The notes under the pieces are model-generated. The model was given only the letters and a program-made list of their open reading frames with translations, had not been told where the DNA came from and did not search any database. A stretch of 64,000 bases of DNA from Clarireedia homoeocarpa (taxonomy: Eukaryota > Ascomycota > Leotiomycetes > Helotiales > Rutstroemiaceae). Location: positions 391,215 to 455,214 of the forward strand of contig LNKV01000029.1 in the NCBI GenBank assembly GCA_001465935.1, read 5' to 3'. Positions 1 to 12,744 of the stretch are shown here, piece after piece. A program made the position numbers and the translations under genes. The first letter of the stretch is position 1; each line of letters starts with the position of its first letter.

Positions 1-93
1 TCAAATAATCGGAACCTCCGGGGTCCACCAATCCACACAGCGAACAATCGATTATCTTTGCACGGTACACCCTAAACAAACCGACCCGCAGCC

Positions 94-928
94 ATGTCCT
101 CAAACCGAACTCGTCGTATTGCCAAAGAACTGGCGGATATACAGAATGATACCGAGTCACAAATTTTCTGCCAGCCAGACAATGGCAGCGATCTCTCTCA
201 TCTCAAGGCCTCATTCCCCGGTCCGCCAGACACACCATACGAGGGAGGTACTTATATGGTAGACGTCAAGATTCCCCCTGACTATCCGTTTCGTCCACCT
301 ACCATGTCCTTCCTTACCAAGCTCTGGCACCCAAACGTCAGCAGTCAAACTGTAAGCGGTGGCACACTCGAGAGCCTGAAAATATGCTGATATTTCTCTA
401 GGGTGCTATCTGCCTTGACACTTTGGGTTCAGCATGGTCCCCAGTTTTGACCATAAAATCTGCTCTCATTTCCCTTCAATCGTTACTCAATTCTCCTGAA
501 CCAAAGGATCCGCAAGACGCCGAAGTCGCTACCATGCTTCTAAACAATCCCGAGCAGTTCAAAGCCAAGGCACGTGAGTGGGCTGTCCGTTACGCCGGCG
601 CACCAAAAGTTACGACATGGTCTCAAAGCCCGTCCACATACTCAATGCCGACTCCGAGCAGATCAAAGGAAGAAGACGCAAAACAACAAGCTTTGAAGTA
701 TACCTCACCCTAGTTCGCATGTCTACAAGTGATACTAATTTTTGTGTCATCAGGTATCAAGGTTACAACAAAAACCTCATCGATCGATTTGTTGTTATGG
801 GTTTCGATGTCGAGCGTGTGGTTGAGGCTTTCAAATATGTCCATATCGATCGAAACGGTGGTGAAGATTATGAATTAGAGGAAGCATATATGGGAGATAT
901 TACCGCGAGACTTCTTGGCGAACCATAA
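94..928 (+). CDS. ubc1: Ubiquitin-conjugating enzyme E2 with C-terminal UBA domain (Ubc1 type)
   Basis: Class II E2 that takes ubiquitin from E1 and, with E3 ligases, builds chains on substrates for proteasomal degradation. Three exons, 94-351, 402-697 and 754-928, give 242 residues; introns have GTAAGC..TAG and GTATAC..CAG ends and the frame is kept across both. Seen: the UBC fold with the HPN motif at residues 79-81, the catalytic cysteine at 90 in a GAICLD context encoded at the very start of exon 2, and the WSP motif shortly after. A variable linker (about 150-185) leads to a UBA domain containing an MGF loop (residues 200-202), which in the family binds ubiquitin and favours K48 chains. 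The start is the first ATG, in a CAGCCATG context. Family assignment is secure; the one-letter orthology to yeast Ubc1 rests on the E2+UBA architecture. Confidence 0.95.
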
Positions 929-3900
929 GCATGCCAGATGTATCAAAACGACTGGAACGATGAACGATGAAGAGACGAGAACCGAATTAAGAACAAGGCT
1001 GGCTAGTTTTAGCAGGTCAATTTGAGAGAAAAATGTTTATTTTCTGCTCAGTCATTCGATATTTGAACATAGGTGAGAGACCAATTGATATTATGGTCTG
1101 TAGCTGAGAAGACATGTCTTGCGCTGAGAATTAAAGCATGATTTTAATTAGCATTGGCGTTGGCGCGGATGCGCATTGTATCTAGGGTATCGGCGTTACG
1201 TGTAGTTTACGTTTCTTACTCTTACCTATTTATCTGGAATCGCCTTTCTGCTGCATAGTGAGATGGTGAATTGTGATGTCAGTAAGGTCTATGGTTAAAA
1301 GAGAACCTAGCCATTAGTAGGCATGCTAGTGTATGGTTTGTCTTGCTAGTAAACTCGCTTCACGTTACGGCGTGGAAAACAATCCAGGTTTCGCTATATT
1401 GATCTAGCATGCAGTTTGGTTTAAATGAACGATATCAAAAGGGGGGACTAGGAAAGGACGCATGAGATGGAATGGAAAAGTCCAGCCTGAATCCTAATCC
1501 CCCTTTACCTGTATACTTGTGGTTATTCTTCATAGAATCACTCAATTGCAGCAGGTACTCTGCGTCCTACTTCTTTTTGCTTTCTTCATTCTTGTCTGAT
1601 CAATTCTGCTGTTTTAATTGCTGGACGTGGATGAGATGGGAGAGGAGAATAATGTGCAGGATTTGGAGGGTGAGAATGAAAGGTGGTACGGTAGGTTGAT
1701 AATGAGGGAAGACAACTGGGGAGGGAGCTATAAGGAAAGCTAGAGTAAGTAGATTTTGTCGGTATAAATGAACATACTGTACCGTATCGTCTGAGCGCGA
1801 GTGTGGTTAGTCGTCGATTTGGCCGTTAGAAGTGCGGGGTCTTAACAAAGGAACGGAGCGCCATGGAGTAAGTGGCGTAGAATAGAGCGGTGTAAAGCGG
1901 GATACCTTTTGCTTCTCGCAGGACGGATGCCGTTTATACCTTTCATGCCTATTGTGAGTTCAGGCTCATGTGGCAATGGGGTGGGAGTAGCAAATTGCGT
2001 GCAGTGTTGTGAGTGGATTGATCGTTGCGGGGGTTGGAGTGAGTAGCTTCGCTATGATTGTTGCAGATGAGGTATGGCGATAGGACGATGAGGAATTACG
2101 GCTTAGAGAGTCTGGTACTAGCACGCTGTAGTTCTATCTATCGCATTGCGATGAATAGTAGTATCTATCTATCCCCAATGCCTAAGCACCTACTTTCTCA
2201 TCCTCATCCTCTTCCCCCTATTCTTCTACCCATTAGTCTCGGTCTCAAAAACATCAGGGTCAGCCTCCCTTATAAATCCTCCTCTTCAACCGATCTCACG
2301 TTCACACCATAGTAATAATGATTTACTTTTCCTTTCCCTTGCCCTTTTCCGCCTCTGTTGCGTCATCTAGAGATAGGACATCGCTTCTATCTCGGCTTGC
2401 ATTGTCAAAGGCGATCAATTGATATTAGGGCTATGAATCCGGCGGTTTTACTAATATGCGAGGAGATGTAGTGTGTATGTAAAAATTTAGTTGGTGGTTG
2501 TTGGGAGAGTTGTTGGAGGATGTGAACGGAGGTGGGTGGAGTAGGGGTGGAGTGTGCATGAAGTGTGAAGGGGGAATCTGAGCGGGAGCGAGGGTATCTG
2601 GGAGTGAAGGGGGTGGCGAGTGAATGGTAGCTAGGGTGATGTGATGATGGTACCTGTGATGGTGGCAGGAGAGGGTATGGGCAGAGAGGTAGATGAATGC
2701 AAGGAATAAGGAGAAACATTATATCATCCAACTACAGCAAGATTTCCCCTTTTTCGCCACCAATATCTTCTTATCCTTCGCGCTCAATTTCCTACGCCTT
2801 TCATGTATCCGCACAGTTTGGCATATTGAGAACCTTCTTTACAATAATTCATAGTAGATGCACTTCAGAACATCAACCAGTAATAACGTGCAACCCCACT
2901 AAATGAACCACCCCATCAGAGGAGCCACTTTTTACCCATATTCGACTTCAATTCTCCATTGAATAGCAACAGCGATTAAAATTAAATAAGCCTGTACAGA
3001 AGTAACTAAAGTAGGGTCTATTAAACGATTTGGGCAGGTCCTTTTATTATGCTGGGGTTGTTTACATATTCTACACCGTGATTGAGTTGACGGTCCCGCC
3101 TGAGATTCCCTCCCTTCAATAGCTAGCTATATTACCTTCAATCTGATCAGTTACCTATTTCTGGGCCAAAAGCTCAACGATACAGCCGAGATCGAAGAAT
3201 TGATTCCTCTGTACAAATAAATACCTTCACTTCTTCAACCACGAATACCTAGATCAATCGTCTAAGACTACACAGTACCCCGCAACGAAACGAAAGGCCG
3301 CATCTACATCAATTAAATAAAAGGGGGCATTCGCTTAGGACCCTCCTCTACTGTAATCAACCTATCACCGAACCAAAGCAACCCAACCCAACTTGCCAAC
3401 CCCAACTCAACACCATATCTACTGTAATCTTACACACACCAGGCCAATCAACGACCGAGCCAAACTAGAGATCCAAACCATGAATCTATCATTTTCAACC
3501 TATACAACTTGCACATATAATACACTTTCAGAATCTGGATCGAATATCATATCCTCACCCTAATCTCAATATTCATACAGAAAATAAAAACAATCATAAT
3601 CACAATCTAATATCTCGTCTGTACCTTCCAATTCTACAAATTCAATACCTTGAAACAATCAAACTTGCTCAAGTTATCTCACACACAAGTAATATTATCA
3701 GTCAAACCCACAACAACATCAACAAACAAATCGAAGCAGCACATCAAGTATATAAAGTATAGTTGGTTAATTGGCTCTCTATACTCTACCGCGCTCTACT
3801 AGATACAACAGCAAGTATATCTACATCTACATCCATCGATCCACCTATCCATGTATGCAATGCAGCATATACCTAATCATAGAATGAGTTGTGATTTTAA

Positions 3901-4235
3901 ATCCGCCCATCATTCAAACTCATCTCTCGCCCAAACAAAAAGAGTATATGTACATGCATACAAGCGTGCGCATCTCCTTTGATCTCATCTCATCACATCT
4001 GATATCATCAACCATCTATGTCGGTAAAAAAAAACGAGAATTTGCTCTTGAAATCCATCCACACGCCCAATCATTGGGCATGAGAAAAGTAGAATAATGA
4101 AGAATAAAAACGCCTTTGCCATGCTCCAAAAGATTCAATCGAACATCCAACAACTGTGTATGCTCATTGGTATCGACCTATCAAGAAACTCCCGATTAAA
4201 AAACTCCTGAGGATATGCATACCCAGCCACATTAT
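929..4235. other. Intergenic, no gene seen
   Basis: About 3.3 kb between the convergent E2 and ABC transporter genes. It must hold both 3' UTRs. Short open frames exist on both strands (for example 2405-2731 minus) but have simple composition, no recognisable domains and no paired splice sites. The stretch around 3300-3900 is rich in A and C and low in complexity. Confidence 0.6.
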
Positions 4236-7200
4236 TTATTGTTTCTTGCCCAAACTCTGCAAGCTAACCAACTCACTATACCTTCCACCCTTATTCATCA
4301 ACTCCCCATGCGTACCCGCCTCCACGATCCTCCCCTGATCGAAAACATAAATGCAATCAGCCTTTTGAATTGTCGACAGCCGATGCGCGACCGCAATCGT
4401 CGTTCTTCCCTTCGCAGCCTTATCCAACGCAGCCTGAACAACATGTTCACTCTCTGAATCCAAGGCAGAAGTAGCTTCGTCCAGTAGCAGAATCTTTGGG
4501 TCTCGGAGCAGAGCGCGGGCGATGGCAATTCGTTGTTTTTGGCCTCCGGATAACATACTACCTTTGGAGCCAACGACTGTGTTGAACCCTTCGGGGAGTG
4601 ACATGATGAAATCATAAATATTTGCTTCTTTGCATGCGGCGTGGATTTCCTCGTCTGGAACATCTTCACGATCAGCACCCAATAACATATTCTCCCTGAC
4701 GGTTCCTTGGTAAAGAGTAGGTTCTTGGGAGACAAGTGCGATGTATGAACGGTAGTCTTTGATGTTGAGGCTGGAGATCTCTTTTCCGTCGACATAGATT
4801 CCACCAACAAGTGGATCGTAGAATCGTTCCAAGAGAGCAATAGTGGTAGATTTACCACAACCAGAGGCACCAACAAGGGCTATGTATTGACCAGGGTTGA
4901 CATGAAGATTTAGGCCACGAAGAACTGGTTGTTCGGGACGAGTTGGGTAGCGGAAATGTACGTCGCGGAACTCAACATAACCCTCCATCGATGAAACACG
5001 TTCACCATCATCGGACCAAGAATCGATAGCTGGTTTGCGGTCGAAGAGGATCTTTAGTTCTTGTGCTGCATGTTTGGCTTTGCCCATATCCGCTATGAAT
5101 TGTTAGCATACACCATTGATATTAGGATCAAGACAACTTACGTGCGAAGGAAAAGATAGTTCCGGCAGATTGAGCACCGAAAACGACTGCCGAGAAACAG
5201 ACGAAGAACTGGAACATGGTGTATTCTTTATTGGCAATTCGCTCACCACCGTACCAAAATCCGAGGGCGACGCAAAGGAACATCAAAGATTGGGATGCTG
5301 CGTAAAGCAAGGAAGACTTTAAGATCGAGTTCAAACTCTTTTTCTCTTGATCCTTAAGAGAGTTGGTATAATGTTCAAGAACATCATTTTCTCTGGTTAA
5401 TGATGCGACGGTTCGAATAGCGCTAGTAGCTTCACAAGCATAAGAAGCACTCTGTTCATATGCTTTCTTTGCTCGTTGTTGGAACCTAGCTAGTAACCAG
5501 AATCGGAAGAAGCCACAACCCAAGAGGACAGGGATAGTAGCAATGCAAACGAGGGCCAACTTCCAGGCAATAGCGAGTGAGAGAGCACAGGCAGCAACGA
5601 GGGTCGTGATGACGGTAAGAAGTGTGCCAAGGGTAACACCAGACAATCCAGCAACGTGGGTGGTTTCGGTACTCAAGAAAGAGGTAAGGGCACCAGCGGT
5701 ATTCTCTTCCCGGTCGAAGAATTGGATATCTTGTCGTAGCATGGTACGGAAAGCTCTATCACGAACACGGTGGATCAGTGCCTCGGAACAGAAAGCGAAG
5801 GCGACACCTTGACAGATAAATGCGATCAACTGTACGAATGCCAACATGAGATACATGAGAGACCAGAAGTTAACGTCATGTCGAATTTTGTGGTTGTTTT
5901 CCGGGCCCAAAGGCAACGATAGTGAGATAATTTCCTTGGCGAAGAAGACTGCTTGGGTTGGGTTACCTCCACCACAAATGATGGCGAAAAATAATCCAAT
6001 CATCATATATTTCCATTCTGTCTTATTGAAGGAAGCAATGAGCTTAATCAAAGTCCATAGTGAATCCTGTTGTTGTTCCGGAGCTTTCTTTCCTTGAAGA
6101 GCAAGGGACGATTGGGACTTTTCCGTAGCCGAACGATTCAACTTGTTGGCAATGTTCTTGTCGTCTGGATCTTCCATGTAATCGACACCTCCACTCTTCC
6201 TGGACATCTGATGTACAAGTGCATCATCCTGGGCATCCAATTCAGCTTCTTCTTCAGGGGACATTTCCTTACTTTCAGCAATCTTTTGAGCTTCAATCAA
6301 TGAGTAGTAAGCACCCTGCTTGGCGAGTAATTCGTTGTGGGTTCCTTGTTCGACGATACGGCCTTTGGTCATGACAACGATATTGTCGGCATCCTTGATA
6401 GTAGACAATCGATGGGCAATAGAAATAGTAGTTCGTCCTTCAGCGGCAACTTCGAGAGCGGCTTGAACAACACCCTCGGATTTGGTATCCAAAGCAGATG
6501 TGGCCTCGTCGAGGAGAAGAATCTTTGGATCGCTAACCATAGCTCTTGCAATTGCAATACGTTGCTTTTGACCACCAGAAAGAAGACTAGCACGCTCTCC
6601 AACATTTGTCTCGTAGCCCTCAGGCAAAGCAGTAATGAAATCATGTGCGTTGGCCATTTTTGCGGCTTCGATAACCAACTCCCTTTGACGGTCCTCTTTC
6701 TCGTCCTCGAATTTGGTTCCAATGAGTCCATGGCGAATGTTTTCGAAGATTGAAGTACCAAATAGAGTAGGTTCCTGGCTGACCAAGGAGATTTGCTGTC
6801 TCAACCAGCGAAGATTCAAGGTGCTAACATCGTGTCCATCGAGGAAGACTTGACCGCCAACGGGGTCGTAGAATCTTTCAACCAACCCAACAATAGTACT
6901 TTTACCAGATCCAGAAGCACCTACAAGGGCAGTCATTTTGCCGGCTGGGATAACCAAGCTGACATCCTCCATAACGGTAACTTCCGGTCTTGAGGGGTAG
7001 ATGTGTTTGATGTTCCTCAATTCAACAGTTCCTTCGACATGATCGAGTTTGATACCTTCGGTTGAGGTTGGGTCTAATGGAGAGACACGGTCGATGGTGT
7101 TGAAGATCTTTGCGGCGGCGGAGATGGCGGTTGTGAAAGCTTGAATGTTAGGCGCGACGTTTCCGAGAGCAAATGCTCCAATCATGATAGACATCAAAAT

Positions 7201-8325
7201 CGTAAGGATACTGGACAATTCGATCTCCCCACTCACGAGGAACCGACTACCCACCCAGAATGCCAAACCATAGTTCAAATAAACGACCAAGAACATGCCT
7301 CCGAGCATACAAGCCAAGGCGAACTTGACCTTAGAGCCATACTTCTCTGCTTCAGCAAGGTGCTTATCGTATTGACGAGCGAGTTTGTCTTGAGTGCCGA
7401 ATGCAGTCGCGTTTCTGATAGAGGAAATGACCTCCTCTGCGATGGATCCTCCAGTGGCGTATGATCCCAGGGATTGTTTGCTGTACTTGATGATGAATCT
7501 TGATCCTCCTCCCATCATGACAACGATAGCTGCAACCGTCGAAGTAAGGATCAGGGTCAATTTCCATGACTTGATGAAACCAATGACGAAAGCTGTGACG
7601 AACGTAGCCAAGGCATTCAATGTCAAGCCTACCTTCTCAGAGATACCATCTTGAACCAGATTGGTATCGGCTGTGATTCTGGTGGTGATTTCTCCAGAAC
7701 CTAGCTTGTCGTAGAAACCAATGTTCATGCGCAAACAAGCAGCCAAGTATTGAGCTCTGACCTTTCCACTGATGTGTTCTCCAGTGTAAATGAATCCAAC
7801 GGTGGAGATGTAAATGGTGATGAATTCCGCGATACCGATATAAATGAAGTAGAGGACCATATGGGTGATTGTGTGGTTGAAACTTGCTTTTGTCGTCGCT
7901 CCTTGGAAGTAATCGGAAAAGGTACCGGCCAATTGTCCAAAAATGACCGTCATCAAAGGCAATGCGGCTCCGGCCGCAATACTGCAGATGGCGCTAATAA
8001 CCATGATGATGAAGTCATTTTTGGTGGCAAAGCGGTATAGGTTCCCGGCTCCTGATTTCAGTTCTGGTAGAGTGATTTGTCTCTTCAAGATCTCGGCTTC
8101 GTGCGGTGGAAGATGCGCATAAAGATCCGGGTCCTTATCCGCCACCTTGACAACACTTGAGTCTAATTTCGACAGATCTTTCTTTTCCGACACTTTAATT
8201 GCACCATCTTCCGACTTATTCTTTTGTGTCGAGCTATGATCGCTGACGGATGAAGCTTCGTTGCTATTGATGGATGCGCGACTCGATGACCCCGCGGTCT
8301 GGGGTTTTTCTGAATCGCCAGCCAT
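4236..8325 (-). CDS. ABCB-type full transporter (Pmd1/Ste6-like multidrug exporter)
   Basis: Plasma-membrane ATP-driven exporter, full size at 1346 residues. Exons 8325-5142 and 5092-4236 are joined across a 49-nt intron (GTAAGT..TAG), restoring the peptide FAPDMGKAK. Order is TMD1 (about 105-400), NBD1, linker, TMD2 (about 760-1060), NBD2, the (TMD-NBD)2 layout of the B subfamily. NBD1 has Walker A GASGSGKST near 468, signature LSGGQKQR near 580 and Walker B ILLLDEATSALD; NBD2 has GASGCGKST near 1133, LSGGQKQR near 1240 and the same Walker B, so both sites look catalytically complete. The first 90 residues are hydrophilic and Ser-rich. Relatives include fungal leptomycin B/azole exporters and a-factor pheromone exporters; which substrate applies here cannot be read from sequence. 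Confidence 0.95.
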
Positions 8326-9420
8326 GATAGGCGGCAGCTGCAGGAGGCGCCGGGGTTCCGAAGTGGGCTGCCTCTGCGCAGGTCAATTTAGGTGGGCGGT
8401 CGCGAACGTGGAAATGGGTGGGATTTGAGGATGAGGGAGTAGGATTGTTCGATTTGTTTCACTTTCTCGTGGCGATTCTTTTCTTTCACTGGTGGTGAAA
8501 TGCTTCGTTCGTATGCTTCGTTCGTATGCTTCGTATGCTTTTGTTCTGGTAGGATAAGAGTTGGTGGCGATGAAGAGGTTCTTTCTATTACAAACCGCGA
8601 AAATATGCGCAATGTCAAGGAGTATTAAAGAGAGAAGATGGAAGTTATTGTAGAAGTAAAGTAAAGTAAAGTAAAGCAACAAGGGGAGGAAGTCTTGTCT
8701 GTTATTTACATGGAAATGGCAGCCCATATATTAATATACGGAAGTACTAAAAGTGGCTTTACCTCCGTTCCAACGTCCGTTAAGCACAGAGACTGACATA
8801 ATTATTTTCATGTCGACTTCACGGATCTCTGAATTACCGACACTTTTTTATTCCTATTCGTCCTCTACTCGAGCCACTCCACTATTAGCGTGACTAACTC
8901 CGACTAGAACCCGCACGACTCGTCTATTCGCACTACTACTTGTACTACTTGTACTACTTGTAATCTACTAGACACGGATGGGTGATGAGACGGTTGATGG
9001 AACGAGCTTACGATTACGATGGAGCTAGCGAATCAGATCTAGTCGTTGGCACCGCGTGGAAGTTGTGTTCTCGCATTCGGCTGCGTTCATGTATGTGCTT
9101 GTCGTTCGTTGACCCAGTCATACTCCGTGCTATGCTAAGCGCCGCCACATTCCTAATACGAAAGAGAATGGGCATCCTGTCCTACTCACTCACCGTCCTC
9201 CACTCTCATAGCAACGCCGGTGTAGAGTCATCCACCGTGATCCAGATTGCTATACGCTCCCTGTCCCTCAGCAAAATCCAAATTTATGATGGTTAGCCAC
9301 TTAACGTTTAGACCACGATTGAAATACGTATAAGCTTCTTCATCGTAGATCAATCGGATATCTCAACCCTTCGTTGGGTCTGGAAATAGGCGGCGATTCC
9401 TGGGGGTCTACTTGCACTCC

Positions 9421-9489
9421 GGAACCTTGGAGAGTATTCGTACGGAACCTTAGAGAGTATTCGTACGGAACCTTAGAGAGTATTCGTAC
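9421..9489. repeat. 23-bp tandem repeat, three copies
   Basis: Three consecutive 23-bp units beginning GGAACCTT and ending ATTCGTAC; the first differs from the others at one base. Intergenic. Confidence 0.9.
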
Positions 9490-9848
9490 AAAGTACTACT
9501 CTGACTGGTTTGCTGGGTTTACTCCGGAAACTATTCCTCCTGTCGTATTTATCTATTGTCTTGCCTGCCCTGTTCACTCTCATGCCTGACTGAACCCCCC
9601 TTATCATCTCCTGACCCCCACTACCTCAATTCCAACAAACAAAATCTAACCGGAATCTAAACAAGTAACCTACGGTTGAGGAGAATTTGTATAATGTTAA
9701 CCTCATGCAGAGATTTGCATGATAGATCCAACTGACTCATCCCATATAGTTCTATTGGGCCCTGCCCAATATGCACGTTTAATCTTTCATTACAACATTT
9801 CGGCATGTCACACGGGTATAACGCATTCGGGAGCAGGAATGGCTATCT

Positions 9849-9956
9849 ACCATCTATCGTTGAGCCAATCAATCACACATATATACGCACTCGCATACAT
9901 GGGTATAACCATCTATCGTTGAGCCAATCAATCACACATATATACGCACTCGCCTA
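9849..9956. repeat. 59-bp tandem duplication
   Basis: The block starting ACCATCTATCG at 9849 recurs at 9908, with almost identical sequence through the ACGCACTCGC word. This is a recent direct duplication with a period of 59 bp, in non-coding DNA. Confidence 0.9.
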
Positions 9957-12744
9957 CACATAACTTGTATGCAAAAAACCCACAGCACTGTTTTCGACTT
10001 CATCGGTAAAACCTTCTGTTCCACTCTCCCGTGCCTTGTATTTCTACCCACCAAGCTCTCTATTCATACTGTATGACAGGTACATATCCCGGCGCCCCGA
10101 CAAAGAAGCCAACTTCGGATCGACGCTCGGGACCGAAGCACCCCGTAAATGCTCGTAGCGAGCTGCCTTTCTAGAATAATCTTATTTCTTCCCCCTGTTT
10201 TCGGATGTTTGGTCTCCACCTACTCGCTTGAGGTCTCGGACGGTCGGAGACGGAGACTGGACATCTCCGTGTCTAACCCTCGGTCATATTCTCGCATCTC
10301 TCTGTCGTATTCTCGCATCTCGCAAGGGAATCCGGTTGGTGGGCTCGTTTGCCCCAGCCGATGTACCTTCCTCCCTTCGTACTTCGTTGCTGAAGGAGTA
10401 TGTTTTCCACCAAAAGTACAGGTTGGAGATTAAAAGATACCTGATTCCAGAGTCGCAGGCTCATTTATCAAACGCGATCTCTGACACTCTTCTCGCAAAT
10501 GTTTGTAACATTATAACAAGTATACCAACAGGATTGCATCCGACCTTCACAATTGATCTTAACCCTTGCAGACACTGCACCGTACAGTAGCTGTCTCAAA
10601 TGTGATATTTTCCCGTCACGATATCTTGCCATACCTTTGTACGTAGACAGTGTTCTGATCAGACTCGGGATTTGATGTTTGTGCCGCCCCCCCCCCCTCC
10701 CCCCCTTTCCCCACCCCCTCCAATGTTCGAGCTAACGGCCGTAACATGATAGAGCTAGACTAATCAACTGTTCGACACTAAAGTCTTCACTGCAGACCAC
10801 CTTTGAAAGCGTAATGATGATTCATAGTCAGGCCACTTCCACCCCCCCAACTTCAACGACAGTCGTATAGTGCACGAATTTCGGATTGGGAACGGCCAGT
10901 GGAGTATTTTCACACTTTCTCAAGGCGTATTAGTCCAGCTGTTTCAAATACTACGTGTTAGTTCCCTTCTGCAAGGTGCAGTCTTGTAAGCGGTTCGATC
11001 GAACCCCTTTTCGAGTAGTAAGAATGCACTTGATCCTCGGGAATTCTCTCGTTATTTTGCAAACTAACGAGAGAATCGAACTGTTTTATGGCGCTTCTTA
11101 TAAGACAACTTGTGAAGGTTTCATGAAGAACTTAAGAGTTCTTACAAATCTAGTTACGTGCCGTCACTCGATTGATGTCTTCAGCTGCGAATGGCTTGAT
11201 TTATCGTCGAGGTTTGCATGTCTGGAAGTCGATCCTGTTGTTCGAGCCACTCCAGACCGAGGGCGAATTCTTCATGCAGAACCTGAGGTCCGTCTTCCGA
11301 ATCATGGGGCATTTGTTTCGGGGTTCGTTGGAGCGTTAATACAGTCGAACGAGGCTAGAGATACGGCTGCACTGGTGTTCGGTTTTAAAGTGCCAGGTCG
11401 CTGACACGGAAGTGAACATCAGTGTCTGGGTCAACTCGCTGATGGAAAGGCCATACAATAAGCACGGCGAAATACAAGGCTAAATTCTGTTGTCATACAT
11501 GGAACTTTGCTGACCGACTTAAAATTTTCAATAGATACATTTCGCTACAGGATATTTTGTCTTTATTGGAGGCAAGGTAGTCTTTTGCTGCCATACCGTT
11601 GACGCGTGGGAGGAACACCTCATGGAAACTCCAGATGAGGTAGAAGGATAACAGAGGGGCATAGTCGTGGATATCAGGGTGGTGATATCGACAAGTTTGA
11701 ATACCTGATCGAGACTTATTCTGAATGCCTACTATCATTACGACCATGACATATATAACATCTTCGCCAGTATATCCCGCCAACCGATTGTCCAACTAGA
11801 TACCGGTCTCTATCCTGGAGTGCCGGCTGATTACTTTGGTCGATTTCTCTTTTGGGGAATAATTTCACTTCAATCACCGCGACAATCAAAAAGCACAAAG
11901 CTGGTTCTCGCACCAAGATCGCAGTGATGCTAGTAAAATGGAACCAAGGAACTCCTACGGTTCTTGCGTTCGAATCCGCTTCAACGTGGACTGCCCGCGA
12001 ACAGAGCCAACCGAAGTGGGACAAGACTATGTTACTGCAATGGATCGGTGGAGATGGTCGAGAACTGCGATCGGTCCAATGGAAAACACGGCGCTTTATA
12101 TGCATGCTGGAAGTTGTCATCGGACACATTGGAAAAGACAGACTTGAACTAGGCGCTTGGAGCGGGCACTGTATAGAAGGAGATTATGTAGAAGTGGACA
12201 GCTCCTGTACAGGTAAATGACTCCTGTATCTGTGAATAGCTTCAGTGCATATGAATGGCTCCCGTCTCCTGTACATTCCCGTTCACCCGTAATACCATGA
12301 ATCATAAGGACTCATTTGGGATACCTGTAAAAGGTTCCCATTTTCCATATATTTAATCTTACAGATTACAGATTAACTATAGCTAATATCAGCACCAAAT
12401 GTTATGATATCGCTCTTTGAATCTTTCAAAGGTTTACATATAAATAATAGCCATATATGAGATATCTGTTTTAACCTATCCATTAATATCCTATGATAAT
12501 TAATGAATCCTTCATTCTACTGCTGGCAACAATCTTTGGTCATAGTATTAATCACATAAAATCGGATCTCTCACCGCCTTGGTTCATTCTGCCATATGGT
12601 TTCCGAGAATCTAAGAGCTTGGGACGAACATCTTCAAAAGTATTACCTCCACAAATCCCTCTCATCTGCGCCCTCTATTATTTTCGACATCTGAGGAGCT
12701 AGTATCAATAAATATCTTTGGAGGAGACACCATCAATCACCAAG

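Larger units (their letters stand above)
8326..12744. other. Intergenic, repeats but no convincing gene
   Basis: 4.4 kb between the divergently transcribed ABC transporter and arp8 genes. It includes the transporter's 5' region (with repeated TTCGTATGC words near 8505-8540 and a GTAAA run near 8656-8677), two tandem repeats listed separately, and a polyC tract at about 10684-10719. Open frames at 10955-11404 and 11852-12220 have no recognisable domain and are of a length expected by chance. Confidence 0.55.

Noticed and set aside
10955..11404. 149-codon plus-strand frame in intergenic DNA
   Set aside because: No recognisable domain, no exon partner, and several frames of this size are expected by chance in 64 kb.
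11852..12220. 122-codon plus-strand frame overlapped by frames in other phases and the opposite strand
   Set aside because: All overlapping frames are equally open; no codon or domain signal picks one out.
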